DNA from: an uncultured Alphaproteobacteria bacterium
GTDB taxonomy: Bacteria; Pseudomonadota; Alphaproteobacteria; Methylaequorales; Methylaequoraceae
Reading direction: 5' to 3'
NCBI GenBank assembly: GCA_902547955.1
Contig: CACCPY010000004.1
Span: 62,001 to 126,000 of the forward strand
Length of the DNA: 64,000 bases
Positions 45,923 to 54,028 of the stretch are shown one piece after another (position 1 is the stretch's first letter; each line of letters begins with the position of its first letter). The notes below the pieces were generated by a model. It ran no database searches. It saw only the letters and a list, made by a program, of their open reading frames with translations, and was not told the origin of the DNA. A program made the translations under genes and the position numbers.

Positions 45923-46764
45923 GATTTCAAATCCCTATGGTCTATAAAAACTTCAATACCTTTTTTTTGATTAAGAAAAGAAAAAAAAAATTCGCTACAT
46001 ACAACTGACCTATGTATACCGCCAGTACAACCAAAGGCTATTGTTATGTAATCTTTTTCTTCATCTTTAAACCCGCTTAACATTTTATCAAATAAGATTT
46101 TTATTTTATCAAAAAATAGATCAAAATGCTCCTGATTTTTAACAAACTCGATTATTTTTTCTTCCTTACCTGTCATTTTTTTGAGTTTTTTTTCATAAAA
46201 TGGGTTCTTTAAAAATCTCATATCAAACACAAAGTCAGCCTCTTTTGGTAATCCGTTCTTATAACCAAAAGAAATTACTCTCACGGTTGTTTTAGTTTTA
46301 ATATCTTTACTAAATAAAGCTTTTATTTTTTTTCTAAGTAAATTAATTGATAGGTCTGTAGTATTTACGTAATGGTCACTAATTTTTTTTAGAGGCTCAA
46401 GCCAACCACGCTCTCTATCTATTATTTCTAGCATGGGCAAATCAAGCTTTAAGGGGTGGATTCTTCTACTTTCCTTAAATCTATTTAAAAGTTTAGTTGT
46501 TTCACAATCAAAAAAAACTATAGAAATATCAACTTTTTCTTTTTTTTTTTTAATTAATTGAGAAATTTTCTTCGCGTCAAAGTTCCTGCTTCTTATGTCA
46601 ATACCCACAGCTAAATTAGTTTTTATATTTGCTTCTAATATATTAACTAACAACGAAGTTGGGATATTATCAATTGCTTCGAACCCCAAGTCCTCCAAGA
46701 TTTTTAATGCAGATGTTCTTCCTGCACCTGAAAGTCCGGTAACTATCAAAATTTTTTTAGGCAT
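45919..46764 (-). CDS. rapZ: RNase adapter RapZ (YvcJ family nucleotide-binding protein)
   Basis: A 281-residue protein with an N-terminal P-loop GLSGAGRTSALKILEDLGFEAIDNIP, cited here by GLSGAGRTS (about 9-17); Arg replaces the usual Lys, as in many alphaproteobacteria. The C-terminal domain has AFGCTGGIHRSVVCSEFF, the metabolite-binding region. In E. coli RapZ senses GlcN6P and controls glmS sRNA decay; in alphaproteobacteria the target is less certain. It overlaps hprK by 8 bases and the EIIA gene by 4 bases. Confidence 0.94.
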   Translation of the reverse strand: MPKKILIVTGLSGAGRTSALKILEDLGFEAIDNIPTSLLVNILEANIKTNLAVGIDIRSRNFDAKKISQLIKKKKEKVDISIVFFDCETTKLLNRFKESRRIHPLKLDLPMLEIIDRERGWLEPLKKISDHYVNTTDLSINLLRKKIKALFSKDIKTKTTVRVISFGYKNGLPKEADFVFDMRFLKNPFYEKKLKKMTGKEEKIIEFVKNQEHFDLFFDKIKILFDKMLSGFKDEEKDYITIAFGCTGGIHRSVVCSEFFFSFLNQKKGIEVFIDHRDLKS

Positions 46765-47182
46765 TATCTTTTATTTCATTTAACTTTAATTTAATTTTTG
46801 CAACTGATGATGAGTTTTTTCCATAAATTTTTATTTTTGAAATATTTAGGTTCATAAATTTGCCTATTTTTTTACTGGGTAACCTCTCTATTTCATGATC
46901 TACAAGTTCAACGATTAGTAAAAGCTTAATATTATCAACATATGGTACAGTCATTATACCTACCTCTCTTACCTCTAACAATCCTCTTGTTTGTGATGGA
47001 GGAAATAAAAAAATTGAATCATCAACTTTTTTACAAATTGTGATGTCATCAGATATTAAGGTAGCTCCTGAATCAATTAACCTCAAAGCTAAATCTGATT
47101 TACCTAATCCGGAATTTCCCACTATCAAAACACCAGAATCCTCAATAACAACTGAGGTGGCGTGGATAGTTTTTGGATTCAT
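46757..47182 (-). CDS. hprK: HPr kinase/phosphorylase, short form
   Basis: A 141-residue protein limited to the C-terminal catalytic domain of HprK, as is usual in alphaproteobacteria. Walker A is VGNSGLGKSDLALRLI (about 21-36), followed by LISDDITI and the family signature around RGLLEVREVGI. It should phosphorylate Ser50 of the HPr-EI fusion in the same operon. It starts 2 bases after the PCuAC gene and overlaps rapZ. The ChvG/ChvI-type two-component genes often found upstream are absent. Confidence 0.92.
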   Translation of the reverse strand: MNPKTIHATSVVIEDSGVLIVGNSGLGKSDLALRLIDSGATLISDDITICKKVDDSIFLFPPSQTRGLLEVREVGIMTVPYVDNIKLLLIVELVDHEIERLPSKKIGKFMNLNISKIKIYGKNSSSVAKIKLKLNEIKDNA

Positions 47183-47184
47183 TT

Positions 47185-47649
47185 TTAATTTAAATAATTA
47201 GATTTTAATTTTTTATTTAAAACCATTGTTTTGACATTCTGCGTCACACCATTTTTTAAGTGAACTTTGATATCAAATGATTCTCCATCATTAAGCTTTT
47301 TTTTAATCCCAAAAAACATAAGGTGTTTTCCACCTGGTTGTAAATAAAGTTGACTATTCTTCTTAACCAAAACTTTTTTCATCATAATCATTTTTGCAAT
47401 ATCATTGGTTATTTTTATGTCGTGCATTTCTACCCTTGGAGATAATTTGCTTGAGAAAGATTCTATTTCTATATCATTATCAGTATTATTAAAAAAGCTC
47501 ATGTATACTGCAATATTCTCTTGTCCTTCATACGTCTCGAAAGTATACGAGCCATGAATAACCAGTTTATTATTTTTTTCGGAAAAAGCTTCATTAAATG
47601 AAATAGTAAAAAAAATTAATAAAAGTAAGTATTTGAATTTTTTTTTCAT
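47185..47649 (-). CDS. periplasmic copper chaperone PCuAC family protein
   Basis: A 154-residue protein with a signal peptide (FKYLLLLIFFTISFNEAFS) and the PCuAC (DUF461) metal motif: VEMHDIKI with downstream AKMIMM and LQPGGKHLMFFG, giving the Met/His ligands for Cu(I). These proteins deliver copper to the CuA or CuB sites of cytochrome oxidase. It is the first gene of the minus-strand hprK operon and is divergent from the HugZ-type gene with a 44-base spacer. Confidence 0.9.
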   Translation of the reverse strand: MKKKFKYLLLLIFFTISFNEAFSEKNNKLVIHGSYTFETYEGQENIAVYMSFFNNTDNDIEIESFSSKLSPRVEMHDIKITNDIAKMIMMKKVLVKKNSQLYLQPGGKHLMFFGIKKKLNDGESFDIKVHLKNGVTQNVKTMVLNKKLKSNYLN

Positions 47650-47693
47650 AATTAATATTTAATATCTATATAATAATTTTAAATTATAAATAA

Positions 47694-48491
47694 ATGAATA
47701 TCAATTTTAAAACTCGACAACTTATTAGATCATCTTCTAGAGGATTCCTATCTACTGAGTTTAATCCTAAAAACTTTAAAAGTCTGAAAACTGGTTTATC
47801 GAAACCATTTTCATATTCGACATTTGTAATGACTGCATATGATTATGATCTTTCTCCAATTCTCTTGTTGTCAAATTTGTCTGAGCATACAACAAACGTT
47901 ATTAACAATAGCTCAGTATCATTAATGGTTTGTGAGGAAAAAAATCTATACAACTTTTTTCCTAAGTTTAATAACAAATTTCCTAATATCGACTATGAAG
48001 ATCCGATGTCAAGACCACGAGTAACACTCATTGGTAATCTTAAAAAATCATCAGATAAAAATCATCGTATAAGATTTTTAAACCGGCATCCTGCCGCAGG
48101 ACTATATGCAAATTTTGGAGATATGAACTTTTACAAGTTAGATATTAAGAGTGCACATTTAATTGGAGGTTTTGCTCAGGTCAAATGGTTTAAAAAGAAT
48201 GAACTGGTTAACAAAAAAAACCAAGGATATGCGAGTAGTGAGACAGATATAATGAACCATATGAATGAGCACCATAATGAAAGCATTAAATTGTATTTAC
48301 AAAAATTTATAAAAAACATAAAAGCTGCTGAGAAATCCGGAAGGTGGAAAATTGTCGGAATTGACCCTGACGGCTTTGACTTAAGAAAAAAAAAGTTACT
48401 AACCAGACTGTATTTCGACAGAGAAATCACAGATTCAAAAAAGCTAAGGGGTATGTTTGTTAAACTTCACAAAGAGGCTCTCAAAAACTAG
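47694..48491 (+). CDS. HugZ-type heme/pyridoxamine-phosphate-oxidase-fold protein
   Basis: A 265-residue protein with a split-barrel FMN-binding fold N-terminal domain (TRQLIRSSSRGFLSTEF, SLMVCEEKNLYNFFP, RPRVTLIGNLKK, HPAAGLYANFGDMNFYKL) and a C-terminal DUF2470 domain (DIMNHMNEHHNESIKLYL). Related HugZ proteins bind or degrade heme, and the His-rich HMNEHH stretch is the family hallmark. Its stop overlaps that of the convergent polA by 4 bases. Real substrate use is uncertain. Confidence 0.85.
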   Translation: MNINFKTRQLIRSSSRGFLSTEFNPKNFKSLKTGLSKPFSYSTFVMTAYDYDLSPILLLSNLSEHTTNVINNSSVSLMVCEEKNLYNFFPKFNNKFPNIDYEDPMSRPRVTLIGNLKKSSDKNHRIRFLNRHPAAGLYANFGDMNFYKLDIKSAHLIGGFAQVKWFKKNELVNKKNQGYASSETDIMNHMNEHHNESIKLYLQKFIKNIKAAEKSGRWKIVGIDPDGFDLRKKKLLTRLYFDREITDSKKLRGMFVKLHKEALKN

Positions 48492-51280
48492 TGAGCCTCG
48501 TCCCAATTCAAACCCTCACCAACGTCGACCTTAATAGGAACATTTAGATCTAAAAAATTTTTATGTGACTCAATCATAATTTTTGGTACTTCCTCTTTAA
48601 CTAAATTAACCTCATTAATAGGAACTTCAAAAATTAACTCGTCGTGTACTTGAATCAACATCTTTGTTTTAAGTTCCTTAACTTCAATAAAGTTATAAAT
48701 TTTTGGCATAACTATTTTTATTAAATCTGCGGCACCTCCTTGTATTGGTGCATTAATTGCCGATCTTTCTGCAAAGTTTCTTCTGTTTACAATTTTATCG
48801 TTAATAAAGGGTATATGTATTCTTCTTCCAAAAGGAGTATAGACAAAACCATTTCCTCTGCAAAACTCAATCGTTTTTTTCATATATTCTTTTATTCCAG
48901 GATATTTTAGAAAATAACTTTCAATGAAACTTTTTGCTTCTGAATTTGAGATCTCCAACTGAAGTGCCAAACCGTATGGTGAAATTCCATATATTATTCC
49001 AAAATTTATAATTTTGGCTTTCCTTCTTAGATCACTAGTTAAAGATTTTTTATCAACTTGAAATACTTCCATCGCAGTAACATTGTGAACATCTTCATCA
49101 TTTTTAAATGCTTCTTGCAATGATTTAACCTTTGCTACATGTGCCAAAATCCTTAGTTCAATTTGTGAGTAGTCAATTGAAATAATTTTATTATTTTTTT
49201 CAGGGACAAATGCCTTTCTTATTTCACGCCCCTCCTCAGTCTTTATAGGAATATTTTGTATGTTTGGATCATTGGAGGAAAATCTTCCTGTTAACGTACT
49301 TGCCATTCCAAAAGAAGTATGAATTCTTTGTGTATTAGTATTTTCACGAGACAACAAGCCTTCACAATAAGTGCTTCTAAGTTTAGCAAAATGTCGCCAA
49401 TCCAGAACGAGTGAAGCAATCTCATGTTTTTCTGATTTTAGTTTTTCCAAAATTTTTACATCTGTTTGAAAATTTCCACTCTTTCCCTTTTTCCCATATG
49501 GTAATTCTAATTTTTTAAAAAGTATTTCACCCAATTGCTTTGGTGAACCAATATTAAATTGTTCTCCAACTAATTCAAAGATATTTGATTCTAATAGTTC
49601 AATTTTTGTTTGAAAAACCTCTGAAGTTTTTTTTAGATGCTCATTATTAACTTTGCAACCATTAATCTCCATCATGCCTACAATCTCGATAAGCTGCCGT
49701 TCAATGTAAAAATAAAAATAATATAATTTATTCTTTATTAACTCTAATTTTAGAATTTCCCATAATCGAAAAGTTATATCCGAATCCTCGGCAGCATATA
49801 ACAATGCATCATTTAAATTCACTTCAGAAAATAGAACTTTTCTTTTGTTTACAGTAGTAATATCTGAAAACTTCACAGTTTCATGAGATAAAAAATCCAT
49901 CGCCAACTCATCAAGGTTATGTCCCCTTTTTCCTGTTCTTAAAACATAAGACATCAGCATAGTATCATCCATATTTTTTAGGGTTACATTTAAACCTTTT
50001 AAAATTATGAAATCATACTTAATGTTTTGACCTATTTTAAGAATAGATTCGTCCTCTAAAATAACTCTTATCCTTGAAACAAATTCATTAAGGTCAATCT
50101 GCTCACTTTTTCTTTCATGATGTTTCAGGGGAATATAGCAAGCTTGACTATTTTCAAATGACATTGAAAATCCGACAATTTCTGCTTCCACAGGATTAGT
50201 TGAAGTTGTTTCACAGTCAATTGCCACAACTCCCTTTTCAATTGCTACGTCACACCACTCGTCTAGGTTTTTTAAATTAGTAATTAGTTTATAATTATTT
50301 TTATCTATTTTTTCTCTTAATGGACTGTTTAATTCTCTTTTATCTAAAAAATTTGATTCTTTTTTATTTTTATCTAATACATCTTCTGAGCCTTTTCCAA
50401 ACTTCGAAATTACGTTTGCCTTCACCTTATTAAATTCCATTTCATCTAAGAAATTCAAAAGCTTGTTGACGTTTAGAGGTCGAAACTTTAGCTTTTCTAG
50501 GGGTACTGGTAATTTAACATCTTGCCTTAAAGTAACTAATTTTTTAGAAATCATTGCTATATCCTTATTTTCCTCTAATGAAATTCTCCTTTTTTCTTGC
50601 TTAACTTTGTCAGTATTATCGAGTAAACTTTCAAGATTTCCAAAATCATTTATTAGCTGAGCTGCTATTTTAGGCCCAATACCAGGTACACCTGGAATAT
50701 TGTCTGATGAATCTCCCGCAAGTGCTTGAACATCAATAACTTTTTCGGGATAGACACCAAATTTTTCAAAAACACTTTCTTTTCCAATTTCTTTTTTTTT
50801 TAGGGGATCAAACATTAGAGTGTCATCGTCAATTAATTGCATTAAATCTTTGTCAGAGGAAACAATTGTGACCTTTTTTTTTTTTTCAACCGCGTTTTTT
50901 GAATATGAAGCAATTAAATCGTCAGCTTCAAAACCTTTGAATTCAATAGATTCTAAGTTAAAGTACTGAGGTACTTTTTTTATGATGTCAAATTGTGGCT
51001 TTAAATCTTCAGGAGGATCCGACCGATTGGCTTTATAATCTGGATAAATTTGATTCCTAAATGTCTCACGAGCTGCATCAAAGATTACAGCAATTTCAAC
51101 ATTACCACCTTTTTCTGACTGAATATCCTCAACAAGCTTTAAAAGCATATTACAAAAACCGAAAACAGCATTAACAGGTAGACCGTCTGATCTATACATT
51201 GGAGGAAGAGCATAGTAGGCTCGAAATATATATCCGGAGCCATCAATAAGTACTAATTCCTCTTTGCTGGCATCACTCAT
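48488..51280 (-). CDS. polA: DNA polymerase I
   Basis: A 930-residue three-domain polymerase. The 5'-3' nuclease (1-300; FEADDLIASYSK, GDSSDNIPGVPGIGPK) is complete. The 3'-5' proofreading domain keeps its acids (AIDCETTS, NIKYDF, YAAEDSDITFRL), unlike some alphaproteobacterial versions. The polymerase has QIELRILAHVA, RRKAKIINFGIIYGIS and VHDELIFEVP. It fills gaps in repair and Okazaki maturation. Its ATG overlaps the stop of the small zinc-finger gene (ATGA). Confidence 0.98.
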   Translation of the reverse strand: MSDASKEELVLIDGSGYIFRAYYALPPMYRSDGLPVNAVFGFCNMLLKLVEDIQSEKGGNVEIAVIFDAARETFRNQIYPDYKANRSDPPEDLKPQFDIIKKVPQYFNLESIEFKGFEADDLIASYSKNAVEKKKKVTIVSSDKDLMQLIDDDTLMFDPLKKKEIGKESVFEKFGVYPEKVIDVQALAGDSSDNIPGVPGIGPKIAAQLINDFGNLESLLDNTDKVKQEKRRISLEENKDIAMISKKLVTLRQDVKLPVPLEKLKFRPLNVNKLLNFLDEMEFNKVKANVISKFGKGSEDVLDKNKKESNFLDKRELNSPLREKIDKNNYKLITNLKNLDEWCDVAIEKGVVAIDCETTSTNPVEAEIVGFSMSFENSQACYIPLKHHERKSEQIDLNEFVSRIRVILEDESILKIGQNIKYDFIILKGLNVTLKNMDDTMLMSYVLRTGKRGHNLDELAMDFLSHETVKFSDITTVNKRKVLFSEVNLNDALLYAAEDSDITFRLWEILKLELIKNKLYYFYFYIERQLIEIVGMMEINGCKVNNEHLKKTSEVFQTKIELLESNIFELVGEQFNIGSPKQLGEILFKKLELPYGKKGKSGNFQTDVKILEKLKSEKHEIASLVLDWRHFAKLRSTYCEGLLSRENTNTQRIHTSFGMASTLTGRFSSNDPNIQNIPIKTEEGREIRKAFVPEKNNKIISIDYSQIELRILAHVAKVKSLQEAFKNDEDVHNVTAMEVFQVDKKSLTSDLRRKAKIINFGIIYGISPYGLALQLEISNSEAKSFIESYFLKYPGIKEYMKKTIEFCRGNGFVYTPFGRRIHIPFINDKIVNRRNFAERSAINAPIQGGAADLIKIVMPKIYNFIEVKELKTKMLIQVHDELIFEVPINEVNLVKEEVPKIMIESHKNFLDLNVPIKVDVGEGLNWDEAH

Positions 51281-51435
51281 TTTTTTTTAAATTTTGTTCC
51301 ACAGTATGGACAACTGATAATCTGTCTTGACGATAAATCAAGATAAACAATGGGATGAGAATCTGATCCCACGCCGCTGCAACTTACCTTTGAGCTATCA
51401 ATAATATTTACTTTATTAAAAAATTCTTCGTCCAT
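51277..51435 (-). CDS. CHCC zinc-finger domain protein (NDUFS6-like)
   Basis: A 52-residue protein with the zf-CHCC ligands in order: Cys19 (SCSGVG), His27 (HPIVYLDL), Cys42 and Cys45 (CPYCGTKF), the fold of the mitochondrial complex I subunit NDUFS6. Alphaproteobacteria encode such a mini-protein, often without a known role. The ATG is at 51433-51435 and the TGA overlaps the polA ATG by three of four bases, so the two are translationally coupled. It is too short for many gene finders. Confidence 0.85.
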   Translation of the reverse strand: MDEEFFNKVNIIDSSKVSCSGVGSDSHPIVYLDLSSRQIISCPYCGTKFKKK

Positions 51436-51488
51436 AAAAAAATTAATTGTCGCATTTTTATAAAAAAAATATAACTTTATTTTATAAC

Positions 51489-52403
51489 ATGGAAAACAAA
51501 ATAATAGAAGTTTCAGGGTTAAGCAAAAGGTATACTTCTGGTAACTCTTTTGCCTTAGACCATATTGACCTCACTATTAATTCAGGTTCAATCTTTGGTT
51601 TACTAGGACCAAATGGAGCGGGAAAAAGTACTTTTATAAATATTCTCTCAGGACTTACAAATAAATCATCTGGAGTAGTGAAAGTCTGCGGTATTGATCT
51701 GGATGAAAATCCAAAAACCGTAAGAGGAAATATTGGGGTTGTTCCTCAAGAGATAAACATCGATCCTTTTTTTTCTCCAATACAAATAATGGACATTCAG
51801 GCAGGATTGTACGGGGTAAAAAAAGAAAATAATAAAAATTTGGAAATTTTAAAAAATCTTGATTTATTTGAAAAAGCAAAAGCTTACTCAAGAAGTCTAT
51901 CTGGTGGCATGAAAAGGAGATTAATGGTCGCAAAAGCTATGGTTCACAATCCGCCTTTATTAATTTTGGACGAACCTACTGCTGGAGTGGATGTAGAACT
52001 GAGAAGTAAACTTTGGGATTCTATAAGAACTTTAAATAAAAAAGGAGTTACAATTATATTAACAACTCATTATCTAAAGGAAGCTGAAATTTTGTGTGAT
52101 AGAATTGCTGTAATTAATAAAGGTAAGGTAATAGCATGCGACGAGAAAAAAAAGTTTATGCAACTCTTGGATGAGAAAGAGTTGATTATTGAATTTTCTG
52201 AGCAAATTAAAAAGATTCCAGCAGAAATAAAAAAATATTGTAAAAAAAAAGAGAAAAAATCATTAACACTTAAATTTAAAAAAAGTAAGATTAGCACAGC
52301 AGATATAATTAAAATTTTTGTTGAAAAAAAATTTAAACTAAAAGAAATATCAACAAAGGAATCTGATTTAGAGGATATATTTATAAAATTATTAAAAGAA
52401 TAA
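51489..52403 (+). CDS. ABC transporter ATP-binding protein, ABC-2 export type
   Basis: A protein of 304 residues from the ATG at 51489; an upstream TTG would add 14 residues. The motifs are Walker A GPNGAGKSTF, the Q-loop around VVPQEINIDP, the signature LSGGMKRRLMVAKA, Walker B LLILDEPTAGVD and the H-loop TTHYLKEAE, followed by a C-terminal extension of about 80 residues. This type drives ABC-2 exporters for drugs, lipids or polysaccharide. No permease gene adjoins it. The substrate is unknown. Confidence 0.9.
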   Translation: MENKIIEVSGLSKRYTSGNSFALDHIDLTINSGSIFGLLGPNGAGKSTFINILSGLTNKSSGVVKVCGIDLDENPKTVRGNIGVVPQEINIDPFFSPIQIMDIQAGLYGVKKENNKNLEILKNLDLFEKAKAYSRSLSGGMKRRLMVAKAMVHNPPLLILDEPTAGVDVELRSKLWDSIRTLNKKGVTIILTTHYLKEAEILCDRIAVINKGKVIACDEKKKFMQLLDEKELIIEFSEQIKKIPAEIKKYCKKKEKKSLTLKFKKSKISTADIIKIFVEKKFKLKEISTKESDLEDIFIKLLKE

Positions 52404-52420
52404 ATGTTTTTCTTATATTT

Positions 52421-53377
52421 TTGTTTATTTTAGGGTGCGCATTGACCAAAGATTCCATAAATGACAAAGATACATATTTTAATCCTCATGAGCTAAGGTG
52501 GGGAGATGAAACAAATAGTTCAACAATGGTTCTGGCTATTCATGGATATAATGATTATTCAAAATCTTTTGAAATTCCTGCAAATTTTTTAACAAAATTT
52601 AATTTATTTGTAATCGCTTTTGATCTAAGAGGATTCGGAAATAATAACTCTCGTGGAGAATGGTATACTCTTGAAAGACATATTAATGATATAAAAAATC
52701 AAATAACAAAATTAAAAAAAAAATATCCCAAAAAGAAATTATATTTGATGGGTGAAAGCATGGGAGGAGCTATACTTTTTAGCCTTATAAATTCAAATAA
52801 AATTTTACCAATTGATGGAGTTATACTCATTGCACCGGCAATTTGGAATTTTAAAGAAAGAAATTTTTTTAAGAGTATTACTCTAAATTTTTTTTCAAAA
52901 ATTTTTCCTAATCTCAGTCTTAACGGAAAAGGGTTAATTAAGGTTCAGGCAAGTGATAATTTAGGAATATTAAAAGAATTATCTGATGATCCATTTTTCA
53001 TTCATAAACCAAAATTAAAAAGCTTAAATGGAATAACCAACCTTATGGATGAGTCTTTTGAAGATGCAAAAAATTATTTAAAAAATCCATCTTATAATAC
53101 ATTGATACTGATTCCAATCAATGATCAGATTGTACCAAGAAAACCTTTGATTGAAATATTACAAAATCCAGATATAAAAAAAAATATTGGAGAAAAGTTT
53201 GATCTTGGAGTTTATATTGAAAGTTATCACATGATGCTACGAGATGTAGAGGGAGATTTTGTTACCAGAGAAATTAAAGAGTGGATTTTTAAAAGAAAAA
53301 ATATTTCTTATTTAAATAGTTTTAAGAATCCAATAGAAAAATTATTAAATCAACCATATTATCATATTTTAGATTAA
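52421..53377 (+). CDS. alpha/beta hydrolase, probable lipoprotein, start disturbed
   Basis: A serine hydrolase of the monoacylglycerol-lipase/lysophospholipase type: oxyanion segment VLAIHGYND, nucleophile GESMGGA, a lid region, then LILIPINDQIVP with the catalytic Asp and SYHMMLRD with the His. The frame from TTG 52421 reads MFILGCALTK, a lipobox without a proper signal helix. An ATG at 52404 fits if one T is added to the T5 run at 52407-52411, giving MFFLIFLFILGC. It is directly downstream of the ABC ATPase. It acts on unknown esters, probably lipids. Confidence 0.8.
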   Translation: MFILGCALTKDSINDKDTYFNPHELRWGDETNSSTMVLAIHGYNDYSKSFEIPANFLTKFNLFVIAFDLRGFGNNNSRGEWYTLERHINDIKNQITKLKKKYPKKKLYLMGESMGGAILFSLINSNKILPIDGVILIAPAIWNFKERNFFKSITLNFFSKIFPNLSLNGKGLIKVQASDNLGILKELSDDPFFIHKPKLKSLNGITNLMDESFEDAKNYLKNPSYNTLILIPINDQIVPRKPLIEILQNPDIKKNIGEKFDLGVYIESYHMMLRDVEGDFVTREIKEWIFKRKNISYLNSFKNPIEKLLNQPYYHILD

Positions 53378-53631
53378 TGAAACTAATTACAAAGATATTT
53401 TTTTTGTTTTTTTTAACCTGTTCAAGTCCTGTTATTTCAGATGAAATCATTCAAGACAATAATGGCAATTATTTTCTAATGAAAGATGATGGGACTTTTA
53501 TAAGGCTACCCCAACCTAAACCTGGAAACAAATATGTTATTCAGAAAAAAACCATAAAAAAAAAATCAAAAAGTATTTTAAAACAACCAGAAAAAAAGGC
53601 CAGAAGAAGAACAAATCAAGGTATAAGATAA
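53377..53631 (+). CDS. small secreted hypothetical protein
   Basis: An 84-residue protein with a signal peptide (LITKIFFLFFLTCSSPVISD) and a short beta-like segment (NGNYFLMKDDGTFIRLPQPKPG) followed by a strongly basic tail (KKTIKKKSKSILKQ, KKARRRTNQ). Its ATG overlaps the stop of the hydrolase gene, and its stop overlaps the ATG of the next gene by one base. The NGNYFLMKDDGTF unit resembles small periplasmic repeats, but I do not recognise the family and assign no function. Confidence 0.6.
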   Translation: MKLITKIFFLFFLTCSSPVISDEIIQDNNGNYFLMKDDGTFIRLPQPKPGNKYVIQKKTIKKKSKSILKQPEKKARRRTNQGIR

Positions 53632-53849
53632 TGAATAATGAAAACAAAAAAGAGGTTTGGCGAGTTATTCAAAGACATGGAGACTTATTAGTAAATAAAC
53701 TGTCTCCTCATCCAAATCATCCTAAGGGACGAAATCCTTATGCACACATTTGTACATTAATCAAATCACATTTTGGTTGTTCATACAAAGATATAGAAGA
53801 TGAAAAATGTGGGGATCTTATAAATTTTATTACTCAAATTAAAGAATAA
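53631..53849 (+). CDS. conserved hypothetical protein, 72 residues
   Basis: A 72-residue soluble protein with VWRVIQRHGDLLVNKLSPH, PNHPKGRNPYAHICTLIK and HFGCSYKDIEDEKCGDLI. The dense charged and aromatic motifs (RHGDLL, HPNHPKGRNPYAH) look conserved and could be a small enzyme-like or RNA-binding unit, but I cannot name the family. It is coupled to the small secreted gene by a one-base overlap, and the next gene is about 180 bases away beyond a hairpin. Confidence 0.65.
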   Translation: MNNENKKEVWRVIQRHGDLLVNKLSPHPNHPKGRNPYAHICTLIKSHFGCSYKDIEDEKCGDLINFITQIKE

Positions 53850-53851
53850 TG

Positions 53852-53910
53852 AACGGGAAGATCTCTTTATTAAGGGAGGAAATATTATGTTTTTAGATCT
53901 TCCCATCGTT
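53852..53910 (+). promoter_or_regulatory. stem-loop enclosing a strong Shine-Dalgarno
   Basis: GGGAAGATCT (53855-53864) pairs perfectly with AGATCTTCCC (53895-53904), and the flanking AACG/CGTT extends the stem across a two-base bulge. The 30-base loop holds AAGGGAGGAA, an unusually strong Shine-Dalgarno for this window, and the ATG of the 28-codon frame at 53887. The structure may control that frame or mark a regulatory RNA. The surrounding 53850-54028 spacer holds no other feature I can name. Confidence 0.45.
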
Positions 53911-53973
53911 CAAATTTCTGACACAAAGTCAGAGATAATACTAATAAGCAATTTATATGCCAAACTTTTTTGA
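53887..53973 (+). CDS. possible 28-residue small ORF
   Basis: An ATG seven bases after GGGAGG opens a 28-codon frame beginning MFLDLPIVQISDTK, with a hydrophobic middle (EIILISNLY), ending at TGA 53971-53973. The strength of the ribosome-binding site is the only positive evidence that it is translated. The first codons are part of the hairpin stem, so the sequence may be shaped by RNA structure and not by protein function. Confidence 0.35.
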   Translation: MFLDLPIVQISDTKSEIILISNLYAKLF

Positions 53974-54028
53974 CTTAATTTGGTTGGTAATGTAAGAAAA
54001 TATAGTAATTTATCTTTCAAATATAATT

